DNA of 64,000 nt from Diplosphaera chodatii (taxonomy: Eukaryota; Chlorophyta; Trebouxiophyceae; Prasiolales; Stichococcaceae): positions 992,001 to 1,056,000 of the forward strand of contig JAALGY010000028.1 in assembly GCA_032358165.1 (NCBI GenBank), read 5' to 3'. A model generated the notes under the pieces. The model ran no database searches and was not told where the DNA came from. It saw nothing but the letters and a program-made list of their open reading frames with translations. This document shows, piece after piece, positions 48,492 through 59,144 of this stretch (positions are counted from its first letter, which is position 1; every line of letters begins with the position of its first letter). A program made the translations under genes and the position numbers.

Positions 48492-51400
48492 CTATACGAC
48501 GTTGGCCTGGGCCATGCTGGCCAGCACAGAGTCGTCCATGCAGGAGCTCAGCAGCGAGCTGCCACTGATCAGCTTGGTGGTGCACACCAGGAAGTCTGCG
48601 CTGATGTCTGACCGCCGGCTCAGCCACCGCAGCGCAGCTACCTCTGCAAATGTGACGCCACCAATGAACATGACAACCACCAGCCGCCGCTGACCGCCGC
48701 CTGCAAACACACACTTTGACTGTGGCACTCGTGTGCTATGCAGCTGCGCGAGCAGAGCCGTGGCAGGCAGTTGCGTGTATACATGCACGCTGAGCAGCGC
48801 TAACCTGGTGGCCGGGCTGATGTCGTGTTGGCATCCTGCTGTAGATGCTCGAAGTGCGGCCCCGGTAACAACTTCAGCGCATCTTCGATCTGTGACACAT
48901 TGTCAGGACACGCTAAAGATCTGTGGATGCCATGATGTTCATACTTTCAGCAAAGAATTGTCACTTTGATGGTCACTGCAATGAGCTCAAGTTTCGTCAA
49001 CCAATGCAGTGCTTTGATGCACCTGTGTCCAGCTGCAACCAGCCTTCGTTGCATGCTCCACAAGCCGCACTGATATGGGAGCATACCCCGAGTATGTATA
49101 GGCAATGTCGTCAGGAGGCGCGTTAGCGTCACTGTCTACCAGCAGCTGCAGCGCACGCCTACATGAGGACTTGCAAGCATAAAGTCGTCTACTCCGCCCA
49201 AAGGTTTTGGTCCATGCTCTTTTGCCATAACAGACGTCATCGGACGGGCATTATGCGCAGTGCTGTCATGTCATACATGGTTGCGTTACCTGAGGGCTGA
49301 GAAGTTGCTGCGTGAACCCTCCTGCCGCCGGAGCAGGCCTGCATGCATGGCGGGCGGGAATGGACTACTGCCAACAGGGCGGCTCGCCAAGGTGCAGCTG
49401 GCATGCTGCTGTTATCAGTGCACACCACTGCGCAGCTCCTTGTATATATATCCGCACCTGCTTCTTGCAGCCGGCTGAGCGTCAGGATGTTCTCGTGCCC
49501 GTACGTGTGCAGCACCTCCCGCCGCAGCGGGTCAAAGAACTTCTTCGGGATGCCGCCGGCCGTCAGCGTGATCAGCACCATGAGGCGAAGCACGGCTTGC
49601 AGTGGTGCCTGGTCGGCAATGAGCTCCTGCAAATTGTTAACACATGGCATAGGGCCTGATGCACATGCCATAGCGCAGTATGACATGTCGCAGTACAGTA
49701 GGCATTGTGCAATCCCCAATGACGCACACACCCGTGCGGGCCTGACCCCAGAGATCCCAGGCATGAGCCCGTCGAGTGGAGAAGCGCAAGCTTGCGCCAT
49801 GTCATGTGCATCTCCTCTATTGCCTAGACTTGCTATGCTGTCGACTGGTGTTCACCTCAATTGTCTCGCAGACAGTTTCCAGGCCGAAGCTGTCCAGCAG
49901 CAGCTGCTCGGCTCGCATGCGGCTCTGGATGCCCAATCCTGGGCTGCGCTTTGTGATGAGCTCCACCACGAGCGCATGCCGCTCAAGGAGCGCATAATGC
50001 GCCTTCAGCTCGCCAGTGAAGTCTTTTATTTGTGACACTGATGCGCTCTTGTCCTGCAGCACGAATACACATGACTTGCCTGTGCTCACGCTGCCCTTGT
50101 CTGCAGATGCCGATCGTGAGTTACAGCCCATAATCGCAGAGACATGGTACCCTTGCCTGGGTGTCAACAGGCAGGCCTCAGCACTTGCCTTGCTGCGGTC
50201 ATAGCCGTCCTTCAGCCGCTTCAGATCGCGGTTGACGCGCGCAGCAGCTGTGGGGAAGTCCATGTCGCGGAGCTCAGCAAACAGCTTGTCGCTGGAATTG
50301 AGCACCATCTTCTGCTTGCTGCCTGCAGCCGACAGGACAGTAGTAGCACCGAGATACTCCATGCGGTCGGTGCGGACAGATATAGTGCAAACTGCATTGC
50401 ACTGTTGCTGGAATACAGGAGGACACGACTGCATTGAGGCAGAGCTGTGAAGCAGTGGTCCCAGGGACACACAGGACCTACCCGGCTCCAGCTGCACCGC
50501 GCCATTGACGATGCCAAACACCTCGTCCATGAGCCCCTCGTACGTCAGCTGCGTGCAGCAGGGCGTGATGACATCCACCGCCCGATCCAGCAGAATCAGC
50601 GTGTCGATGCCTCGCGACGGCGCCCGCCGCTGCGCTGGCGCTTCGGCTTGCTCCTCCCGGAGCCTGCACAGGCATGGCGACTGGCACTGTTGACAGTAGG
50701 GATTGGCTGCACCAGCAGTGGCGAGTGCTGCTGCTACTGCCCCATGAATATCACTTGTGCCCGCACTGCCAACTGAGGTCAGAGTCCCCGGGCTCATCGA
50801 GGGTCCGATGGCTCATGTGACCCAGCAAGCAGACTCCTGGCACCCCGATGGGCTGGCTGCAGGGGCTCCAGGTGCTGATTCTCGTGGCTCTGGCCACTGT
50901 GCGCTGCAGCACCTGGCAAGCGTGCGCTGTAGCTGCAGGGCGGCCGCCCCCACGCCCTTCACCTCTCGTGCAGTTCCGTATGTGGCCTGCAGCTGTGTCA
51001 GCGCCTGGGCGATGCGGTATAGAGAGCTGTAGTTGTCCTCGCACGCCTGTTCCTGCACACAACGCATGCCCCGAAATCGGTATGTGTGTTGCACACGCGC
51101 GCCAGTGGGACACTGATGATGCGTAGGCGACACGCTGCACGAACCATCTTCTGGCAGGCACCATGCTGGACGTGCCAAGCGCAGGCGGTCAAGCCAAGGA
51201 CTCTGTACCCTGAAGACATACTCCCGCTCAAGTGAGAGGATGTCCGTGTCATATGGCACCCAATCAACTGGAATGTCACCGATGACGATGTCTCCATACA
51301 CTCCCTCCTGTTGCGGCACCATACAGTCGCTCTGAACATCCAATAGCATACGACAGCATGTGTGCTGACAGCGCCTCCTTGCTGCTGTGCCGCCAAAGCC

Positions 51401-52277
51401 CAGACCCAGACGTCATCGACAGCTGCAAGCAGCTGTAGGCAAGTAAACGGCCCTTGCTCGCCTGCTTCAGCAGCCGCTCGCACAGGATGCTACGATCTGG
51501 AATGAAGAAGACAGACACATCGTGCCGTGCCTCTGCCCTGCAGCAGGACAGCGAGGTAGCTGCAGCACGGTCTAGCACGCTTCCACTGGTGGCTGGACGT
51601 CTTGACACTGCTGCAACAATTGCAGTGGCATTGTTGCTCTCCCAATGAGCATCTACAAGGCACCAGCAGTGGAAACGCCCACCTGTTTAGGTCCTTGACC
51701 TGGTCTGCGATGATCTGAGCATTTGGGATGCTGGCGCGCACAAAGTAGACCACGCTCCGCACGCCCACCTCCCCGAGGCTTCCGCTTTCCAGATGCAGCA
51801 ACCTGCAAAGCAGCATGGCAACATCTGGAGCGGATGCCTGATCAAGGATGTCGTGCACTGCCAGCGGCTTGGGCGCCGCCTCACCTCTCGACACCGTGCT
51901 CCCGCAGCAGCGCGATCTCCGTCAAAAATCCCAGGTAGGCGCTGATCTTGGGGTCCAACACCAAGAGCTTCTTGCCACGCCTCTGCAGCATGCAGCTGGA
52001 GATCGAAATTTTGCCATTGTATTCCGGCGGGTAACAGTCACTTGCTACCAGTCCACAGAATGAGGGCGAAGAGATGCGCTTGGACATGTACCGAGTCGAT
52101 GGCAGCGAGGATGTGGCGCCGCGCCTCATTCCTGCACCATTGCACATGCGTGTACAGGCCAAGCCTGAAGACTCGCAATCAGATGGCAGGCAACAGTAAC
52201 TAATGGTACCTAATAGTGCTCAAAGGCACAGGACCAAACCGCAGATCTGGCAGGTTGGAACCCGCAGCGCCGGACAT
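48492..52277 (-). CDS. VPS33: VPS33, Sec1/Munc18 protein of HOPS/CORVET
   Basis: SM-family protein that templates SNARE assembly for fusion with vacuole or late endosome as part of the HOPS and CORVET tethers. The start at 52277 gives MSGAAGSNLPDLRFGPVPLS, and a two-base phase joins it to NEARRHILAAIDS, then RGKKLLVLDPKISAYLGFLT with IALLREHGVE, GVRSVVYFVRASIPNAQIIA, GVYGDIVIGDIPVDWVPYDT with DILSLEREYVF (about 51220-51330), LILLDRAVDVITPCCTQLTY with DEVFGIVNG (about 50500-50620), FTGELKAHYALLERHALVVE, and the C-terminal PLQAVLRLMVLITLTAGGIP with KKFFDPLRREVLHTYG (about 49480-49620). It ends VVVMFIGGVTFAEVAALRWL and the stop at 48492. The TPLDRxVDxxTPLxTQLTYEG box of SM proteins is recognisable. 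VPS33A versus B was not resolved. Only about 250 bases separate its start from the divergent ILR1-like gene. Confidence 0.93.
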
Positions 52278-52531
52278 CTGAGATGCCTATTATGAATCAC
52301 ATCTTGAAGAAGTCGTGATCGATTGCCAGCTCGAGGTGCACAAGATCGCTTTACGCCTGATGCACCGTGATCCTTACAGGGAAATGTTATATCAGTCGTA
52401 GTTGCACTGTCTGCATCTGTTGACAGCCTGCATGTGTGCACGTGCCACTGCAAAGCGAGGTGCAACCACCGCAGACGTGGGTGGAACCGTCCACAAACGG
52501 TTACAACGACTTGTCAATCTCGCAAGGAATA

Positions 52532-54826
52532 ATGAGCCAGCGGATCGTCAGGCCAATCTTGCCGCTCGTGATAGCGTTGCTTGGCCATGATGCATGCACC
52601 GCCGCATCACCGCTAAGCAGCTGGCTCGACTCTGCAGCTGCCATCGAGCCGTGGATCATTGAGCGTCAGACAGAGCTGCACAGGATTCCTGAGCTGATGT
52701 TTGATACCCCGAAGACGTATGCTGCACTCGAGCAGCACCTCACCGACATCGGCGTAAAGCATAGGTGTGCTTTTCAGGCGCCTACGGAGACTTGTGTTGA
52801 ACCCGAGCCCTCGATGCACTGTTGACACAACATTGCATGGACCAACAGCTCTCATCTTGGCAGGCGTCCAGCATCAGGCACAGGGCTGATTGCTGAGGTT
52901 GGCACCGGACAGCCGCCCATTGTGGTGCTTCGATTGGACATAGATGCGCTGCCAATCCGCGAGGAGGGCTCGGCACCTGTCAAGTAAGGTTCCATGCCTG
53001 CAAGGTCAGCTGCAATTCAGACGGCTGTGGCATCATATACGGCGTTGGTCTCCACACTCGGACCTGCAGGAGTGAGCACGATGGTTGGGGCCACATGTGT
53101 GGCCACGACGGCCACATGGCCATGCTGCTGGGAGGTGCTCGACTCCTGCACGATGCGGAGGGCTCGCTCAAGGTGCAGCTTGGCTAGGTGACCGGCCAGT
53201 GCAGGACATATCGGCTCATATGCCGGGAGAGCCATCAAAATGTTGCTTTGCAGGGCACCGTGCGGCTCCTGTTCCAACCGGCAGAGGAGGGAGGCGCGGG
53301 TGGTGATGTGATGGTCAAAGAGGGTAGATTCAAAGGACGCGTTTGCAATGTTGTGCCAGCGTCGTTTGCTAGCTAGTGGCATTGCAAGACAGCGAGCAGC
53401 AAAGTATACCTCATTGTCCAACTGCAGGAGCTCTTGATGGTGTATCAGCAGCATTTGGCTTCCATGTCATGCCTCAAATACCATCAGGCAAGTGAGAGTG
53501 GATCGGATGCAATCGGAGAAGCTGCAGTGCTCGGGCTTTACCAGTGCTAAACGAACATTTGCTTGTAGTGCAGGCATGATCGGAAGCAGAGCAGGCGCAA
53601 TTATGGCGGGTGCACATGCAATTGTTGTGACAATCGTAGGCATAGGGGGCCATGCTGCGATGCCACACACAACTGTGGACCCAGTGGTAGCAGGTGCTTG
53701 ACCCCTGGTGGGAAGGCGGTACAGTGCACAGAGATTGTTAGCTCTGTCAGGCAACCCATTCAAGTGCATAGGTCGTGCAGACAGTGCTGAACGCTGCATC
53801 CATATGTCAACCTATGTCTGCAGCTGCGGCAACTGTCATGGCGCTGCAGTCGGTTGTATCACGGGAGACAGACCCGCTAGGCAGCACTGTCATCAGCATC
53901 ACGCAGGTGAGGATCTCTCCCCAGCTCTCAGCAGTGCATACCACTGCCAATTACATGCGAAGCGCTGCGTCATGTAGCCATCCTGAAACTGGTTGCTGTG
54001 TTTTTGCGCAGATGAACGCAGGTCATGTATTCAATGTCGTCCCTGACAGTGTAGTTATGACGGGGACAGTACGTGCTCTAACTGACGAGTGGATGGCGAG
54101 GTTACGACAGAGAGTCGAAGAGGTACGACATAGCATGTCCTCCTGGCACTTCGGCAGCAGTCAACAAAGGAGCTGGTAAAGTGATGCTGTGTCCTGAACG
54201 GTGCTGGTCCAGAGATCAGCTCCGCCTGCTTGGTGATGCAGGTGGTCAGGCATCAAGCTGCCTCGTACGGTTGCACCGGCACAGTGGACTGGCTGCCGCA
54301 AAGCAACCCCTACTATCCAGCATTGCGCAACGACAAGGCAGCGCACGAGTTTGCCACAGATGTAGCCACCAGGTGACAGTCCGACCATGGAGGCGGTTAA
54401 TGTCGCTTGAAATCATGCGATGTCAAATCTGTAACAGGGGCGTATGCTGCGATGCAGGCTCCTGGGAAAGGAGCGTGTTGATGGCAATACACCTACGCTG
54501 ATGGCTGGGGAAGACTTTGCCTTCATTGCCAGGTGTACATCTCTCGCTTTACATCTGCACTGGTACCGTGCTGACTTCAACCTGTGTCAATCTCGAGGTC
54601 GTCTCAACCTGACACTTGTGGGCAGTATGTCTGCAGGTCGAAGCCCAGTGCCTTCCTGTTCCTCGGCATCAAGAACGAGTCGCTAGGGTCTGTTCATGGG
54701 CTGCACAGCTCCAAGTTTATGTTGGACCAGGCAGCGCTGAAGACTGGTGCTGCGATGCATGCTGCTCTCGCGAGTGAGTGGCTCAGCAAGCAGCAGGCCG
54801 CAGGGGGGCAAAGTGACGAATTGTGA
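52532..54826 (+). CDS. ILR1-like IAA-amino acid amidohydrolase (peptidase M20)
   Basis: Metallo-amidohydrolase of the M20D group; plant members release auxin from amino-acid conjugates in the ER, and bacterial ones act on other N-acyl amino acids, so the algal substrate is open. MSQRIVRPILPLVIALLGHD begins a signal peptide cut near CTAA. Then IIERQTELHRIPELMFDTPK, IVVLRLDIDALPI, the metal-site HMCGHDGHMAMLLGGARLLH (about 53090-53165), VRLLFQPAEEGGAG with catalytic Glu (about 53260), GIGGHAAMPHTTVDPVVAG for the dimerisation lid, AGHVFNVVPDSVVMTGTVRA, MAGEDFAFIAR (about 54500) and FLFLGIKNES. The C terminus, GGQSDEL, resembles an HDEL/KDEL ER-retention signal. About eleven exons. The Cys, His, Asp and Glu ligands are all present, so it should be active. 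Confidence 0.9.
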
Positions 54827-54985
54827 CATGCACATCGCTGCCTGGCATAGAAGATCTGTTGTCCTATATTCTGGGAGTGACAGCAGGTATACACCGTGTG
54901 TATTTGGGTCAGAGGCCACTTGACATGACATTGGGGTGCCAGTTGTTGGGGCAGCTTCATGTTCAGCCCTGCAGGCCGAGGATCG

Positions 54986-56533
54986 TCACTCGACCTCCTC
55001 CAGATAGTCTGCCACCTCCGCAGGTGTCAGCACCCTGAACTTGTTGTCCTCGCCCACGATGCCGACCTGCATGCACGTCACACACTCTGTCAAAGCCGGC
55101 CATGCTGCATCGTACAGCAGCGAGCTTGTATGTGGACAGCGCTGGCTGACGCAACTCCAGCGGGTGAGCACCTCGATGTTGTCGGCGGCGATCTGGCCCT
55201 CGAAGCCCTCCTTGAGCGTCAGCAGCGCTGTGTGGATGGCGTCCTCCAGCTCCATGTCGTCAGCATACCTGAAACGACATGCAGGTCATGAGTGTCATGG
55301 ATGCTTGCAAACTGTGCACCTCGGATGACACTTCTCACGCAGCTGCAGGGACTGATGATGTGTAGCTCTGAGATGGATGCAGTTCCAACCACTGCAGCAC
55401 AGGTGTGAACGTCGTTAGTACGTCGCAGCCTACAAAGCTAGCTGGGAGTTGAACCTACGCACCGCTTTTCCAGGAAGGTTTTGGCATTGGTGTAGTTCTT
55501 GCCAATGGCTGACGCCTTCCAGGCAAAGTACGACCCCGAGGGGTCGATCTGGTACAGCTGCGGGCCATTCTCGTCCCGCCCTGCCAGCAGGAGCGACACG
55601 CCGAAAGGTCGCACCCCGCCAGACTCTACAGGTGCACAGGCAAGCATGTAGGGTTCCACAGGAGATCACCCAAAAAGTTGGGTGACATGAGGGTGCTGCC
55701 GATGCGGACAGGACAGGCCATGCTGTACAACTGGCAGGTGCCTGTCAAACTATACAATGATGAGAACAGCCTCACAACCAGCCTCACGTGTGTACTCCTG
55801 CATGACTGCTGCCACTTCTCGCACTAGCTGCGCCACAGGTATGTGCTCATGATATAGCCTGAAATATGCCTGCGCCTGTTTTCGGGCCTGCAGTCAAGAT
55901 TCAAGGAGGACATCTGAAGCTCTGCGATGATTTTTCTGTTTCTTCAGCAGCACTGCAGCTATGGTTGTAGGGGAGCCGGCCAGCAAGCCAGGGCTGCCCT
56001 GCTGAACCCACTCATGGTTGTGTGCACCTTTCGTATGAGCACACGGGAGTCTGGGCCCATGCCGCTGTACACCACGCCTATATTCGGCGTCAGCAGCGAT
56101 ATCTTCTGAACGGTACTCTCATCCACCAGGATCGACGGCACCTGCAAGTTGCGTACGCCCATGTCTGTGCAGTGCAGCTGCAAACATTGGGCCGCTACCT
56201 TGGAGTTCGAACAGCCTATTGATAGCAGCAGGAGCCGTGTGTGCGGTGATGAGGCAAAGTCACAGCGCCGACCTTCCGTTCTGTTGCTATAACCACGCCA
56301 TTGGTGGCCTTGATGCCCAGTGAGGTTGCTCCAGCTTCCACCGCATTCAGCGCATACTCGATTTGCACCAGCTTGCCGCTGGGGCTGAAGGTTGTAAGCG
56401 AGAAGGAGTACTGCAGAATGCACCAAGCACATTATGTAGCTTCATACAGGGAAAGCTAAAGAGTCAGGTGCTGGGCAGATGAGCAGTGTGGCTGCACACT
56501 GGCACTTCCAGATGGTACCTGAGACTCCCCCAT
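54986..56533 (-). CDS. PSMA2: 20S proteasome subunit alpha-2 (PSMA2/PAB)
   Basis: Structural alpha-ring subunit of the 20S core. A tiny first exon MGESQ starts at 56533, then [20 protein letters not shown] (the alpha-subunit signature, about 56350-56412) with [38 protein letters not shown] with [17 protein letters not shown] (about 56025-56140), [20 protein letters not shown] with [18 protein letters not shown] (about 55470-55615), [18 protein letters not shown], and [18 protein letters not shown] at the stop. Matches alpha-2 over its whole length. The upstream region is shared with the divergent IQUB-like gene. Confidence 0.95.
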
Positions 56534-56815
56534 GATGGGCCCTGCACCGCCTCGTCAGCAACCACGCTCTGTTGTTGATGCGTGCTGACCAAGATGTCGT
56601 TCGTGGCGTTTCACAGACGGTGAAGGTGCTCTGTGTATGTGCAGTGCCAGCAAAATGTCGCAGCCCAGCAACCCAAGCGATAGCTGTGGATCCTACTCAA
56701 GGCGGCGTCAGCAGCTGCGTTGGATATGGTCAATCTGCAAGGCTGTAGGGATGCATGCGGTGCTGCAGCTCTGAGCTGGGCATTGAGCTTGATGGAATGC
56801 TCCTCTCGCAGGAAT

Positions 56816-58789
56816 CCTGCACTACGACAACCCGCATAGTGTCCCCGTCACCATGCCAAGCAGGCTAGTTCAGTCGTGCAAAGCACCCTGGCGCAAGGCT
56901 CCGCAAGCAGTTCGTGGCAACCACTGATCATAGTCGGAGCTGGTCGCGCGCACACCATCGTCCAAAATCTCTGGAGCCACCGTGCCAACATCCCGACACA
57001 GTCGACAGAGGTGCAGCTAGACCGCCTGCCGTCGGTTCGGCGTTTCAGCGCACAAAAAGATTAAGACGAAGTTCTTATCGCATTTGAGAACTACTTTGAC
57101 TTCTTCCCTGACGTTCAGAATTTGTTGACCTGGCTGCTGCAGGCACGCTCTGGCAAATCATCGGATACCGAAAACACTCATATTTCAAGACGCAAATGGC
57201 TGGCAATCACAAGGCAGTATATTCAGAAGGTTTCAGGGACAGGAACACGGGGTGCCTGTACTTCAGCGCAGCAGCGCAGGCTGTTGAGGCTGCGGAGGCA
57301 TGCGGCAGGCCCGCTGGTGTCGACGCCGACTGCCAGGCCCACTACACCAGGGCAGACGCGGTCCAGACGAACGCTGAAGCAGAATCCCAGACGCCAGCGC
57401 CCGGCGCGCCCTCGCACGTGGGCCGAACGCTGTCGATTACAGGTGCGGGCACTTGCATTGGCAGGTCGGCAACCAGCAAGCAGTCCGTGGTACATTTACA
57501 ACGCAGTGTTGCTCGTATGAGGATACAACAGCATTGCTGCGTGCAGTGAGCCCGAGCAATTCTTCTGCAGCAGCTCATGCTGTCAAGCTTATTCAGGCTC
57601 AGACCCGTGGGTGGTTGGTCCGTAAGCACATCATTGGGAACGTCCACGGGCTGCAGAAGCAGCTTTCGCACACAGGCCAACAGCAACAGCCTGCTGATGC
57701 TGCCGCGGCCGAGGAAGCAAAGCATCGGGACCTGCAGCGACAGCTGCACCCCAAAACGGCTGCGGACTTTGCCATGCTGCATGAGAAAGTCAAGCAATGG
57801 ATGGCGCAGGTGACACATGCCTGTTGCTGCGACTTCACAACCAATGCCTGTGACTGCTCAAGATTGAGGAAAATGGTAAGTCTCGTCCACAGTATTTGAC
57901 GAAGCTGCCGTGGCGCAGGAGACGGCTGCGGTCAAGGCAGCTAATCTTGGCGAGCGCGAGAGACAAGACAAGCTGCTCGAGCTTTGCAGAAAGGTGCTTG
58001 CCTGGACCTGGGCGCTGGGAAAGCAGTCTGTTTCAGACAAACACCTTGATGATGTCTCGAGTCAACGGAACATGTGGCTGCAGGAGGTGAAGTATCTGCA
58101 GACGATTGGCTGGAGACATGCGGCCGTCCTGAAGGCCAGTAAGGCCGAGCGCGAGTCACACCTCATGCAGCAGGCAACAGCGCCAGAGCACTGGGCGGTC
58201 CATGATGGCGGCACAGTGTCCGTGATTACACCATCAGTGGCCAGGTGGGGGATGCATTGCGCATCAACCGGTCCTGGAGCAGTTGTCTTCGCATGGATGC
58301 AGATTTGAACGAAATCCGTTCAAGCGTGCTTCGCACAGCCAGGAAGATCCTGATACTGGTAGCAAACAGGACCGCCCCCAAACGGAGAACAGCAGTGTTG
58401 CTGGTGCCGCTGTAGGGCGCAGGAGCTTGCCAGCATGCATGCGCAGTTGCGCAGACGGCTCAGTGCAGATGAACGTGTAGCAGTACTGCTGCAAGTGCGC
58501 ACAGTGCTGCAGGCGCACGGTTGCCATGTGGTCGCTCTGGAGCTTGTCAACCGCGAATTAGATCTGCTGAAAAGGTGCCTCAAACTCGCAGGCATATGCG
58601 CTCTCTATGCTGCATGTTGTTGCAGGAGTGTGGCCTGAGATGCATGAACTTTTCTCCCAACACTTCAGCATGCTGCATCTGAAGCAGTGGCATGACCGCC
58701 TGTGCTGTAGGGGGAGGAGCCAGAAGTCGCTGCAGCATCTGCACCATCGAATATTGGATACGCTCCAAGACGCATTTCGCAGCTCATAG
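56816..58789 (+). CDS. IQUB-like IQ-motif ciliary protein (ends uncertain)
   Basis: In animals and flagellate algae IQUB is an axonemal radial-spoke-associated protein. The match is collinear over 57196-58610: YSEGFRDRNTGCLYFSAAAQ, the IQ motif KLIQAQTRGWLVRKHI (about 57585-57635), LQRQLHPKTAADFAMLHEKV with KQW (about 57735-57805), ERQDKLLELCRKVLAWTWAL, PEHWAVHDGGTVSVITPSVA (about 58190-58240), LNEIRSSVLRTARKIL, and LSADERVAVLLQVRTVLQAH with LELVNRELDLLKR (58456-58575). The N-terminal ubiquitin-like domain was not found; an exon at about 56816 (HYDNPHSVPVTMPSRL) may belong. At the 3' end WPEMHELFSQHFSMLHL fits the family but is out of phase with the preceding exon, and the C-terminal zinc-like cysteines are doubtful (KIANTCACCQPM near 58850). 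Either a frameshift, a missed small intron or decay is possible. Confidence 0.65.
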
Positions 58790-59144
58790 CCACGACTTGG
58801 GGTCCAGTAGCGCACAGGACCACAGAACGACTGCAGGGCCGCTTTCAAAATCGCCAACACATGCGCATGTTGTCAACCTATGGTAAGTCGCACCAACAGC
58901 ACAGACTGCACGTCACCTGGTAACAAAGCCCGCACAGCCGCTCAGAAGGTCAATACACTGATGAAAATAGCATTGCGCCGGACAGCAGATGTGTGTCAGA
59001 GGCGGCAACCGCTCGCACAGGTCACTTCATACACTGCTTATGGTCATGTTGTCAAAACCGTGGACACGCTCCTTTCACAAGCACCAGAGTGCAAGCACAC
59101 TTCACTCGATGGGCCGCTGCTTCCTCCACCTTCTGATGATGCCA
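58790..59144. other. Convergent region after IQUB-like gene
   Basis: About 350 bases before the SnRK1 stop. The segment with CACCQPM near 58850 could be a further exon of the IQUB-like gene; otherwise it is 3' flanking sequence. Confidence 0.35.

Noticed and set aside
26914..56533. Cluster of protein-turnover genes (DEG1, RPN2, GID4, AFG1, PSMA2) as a functional gene cluster
   Set aside because: They lie on both strands with unrelated genes between and act in different compartments; no sign of co-regulation in sequence.
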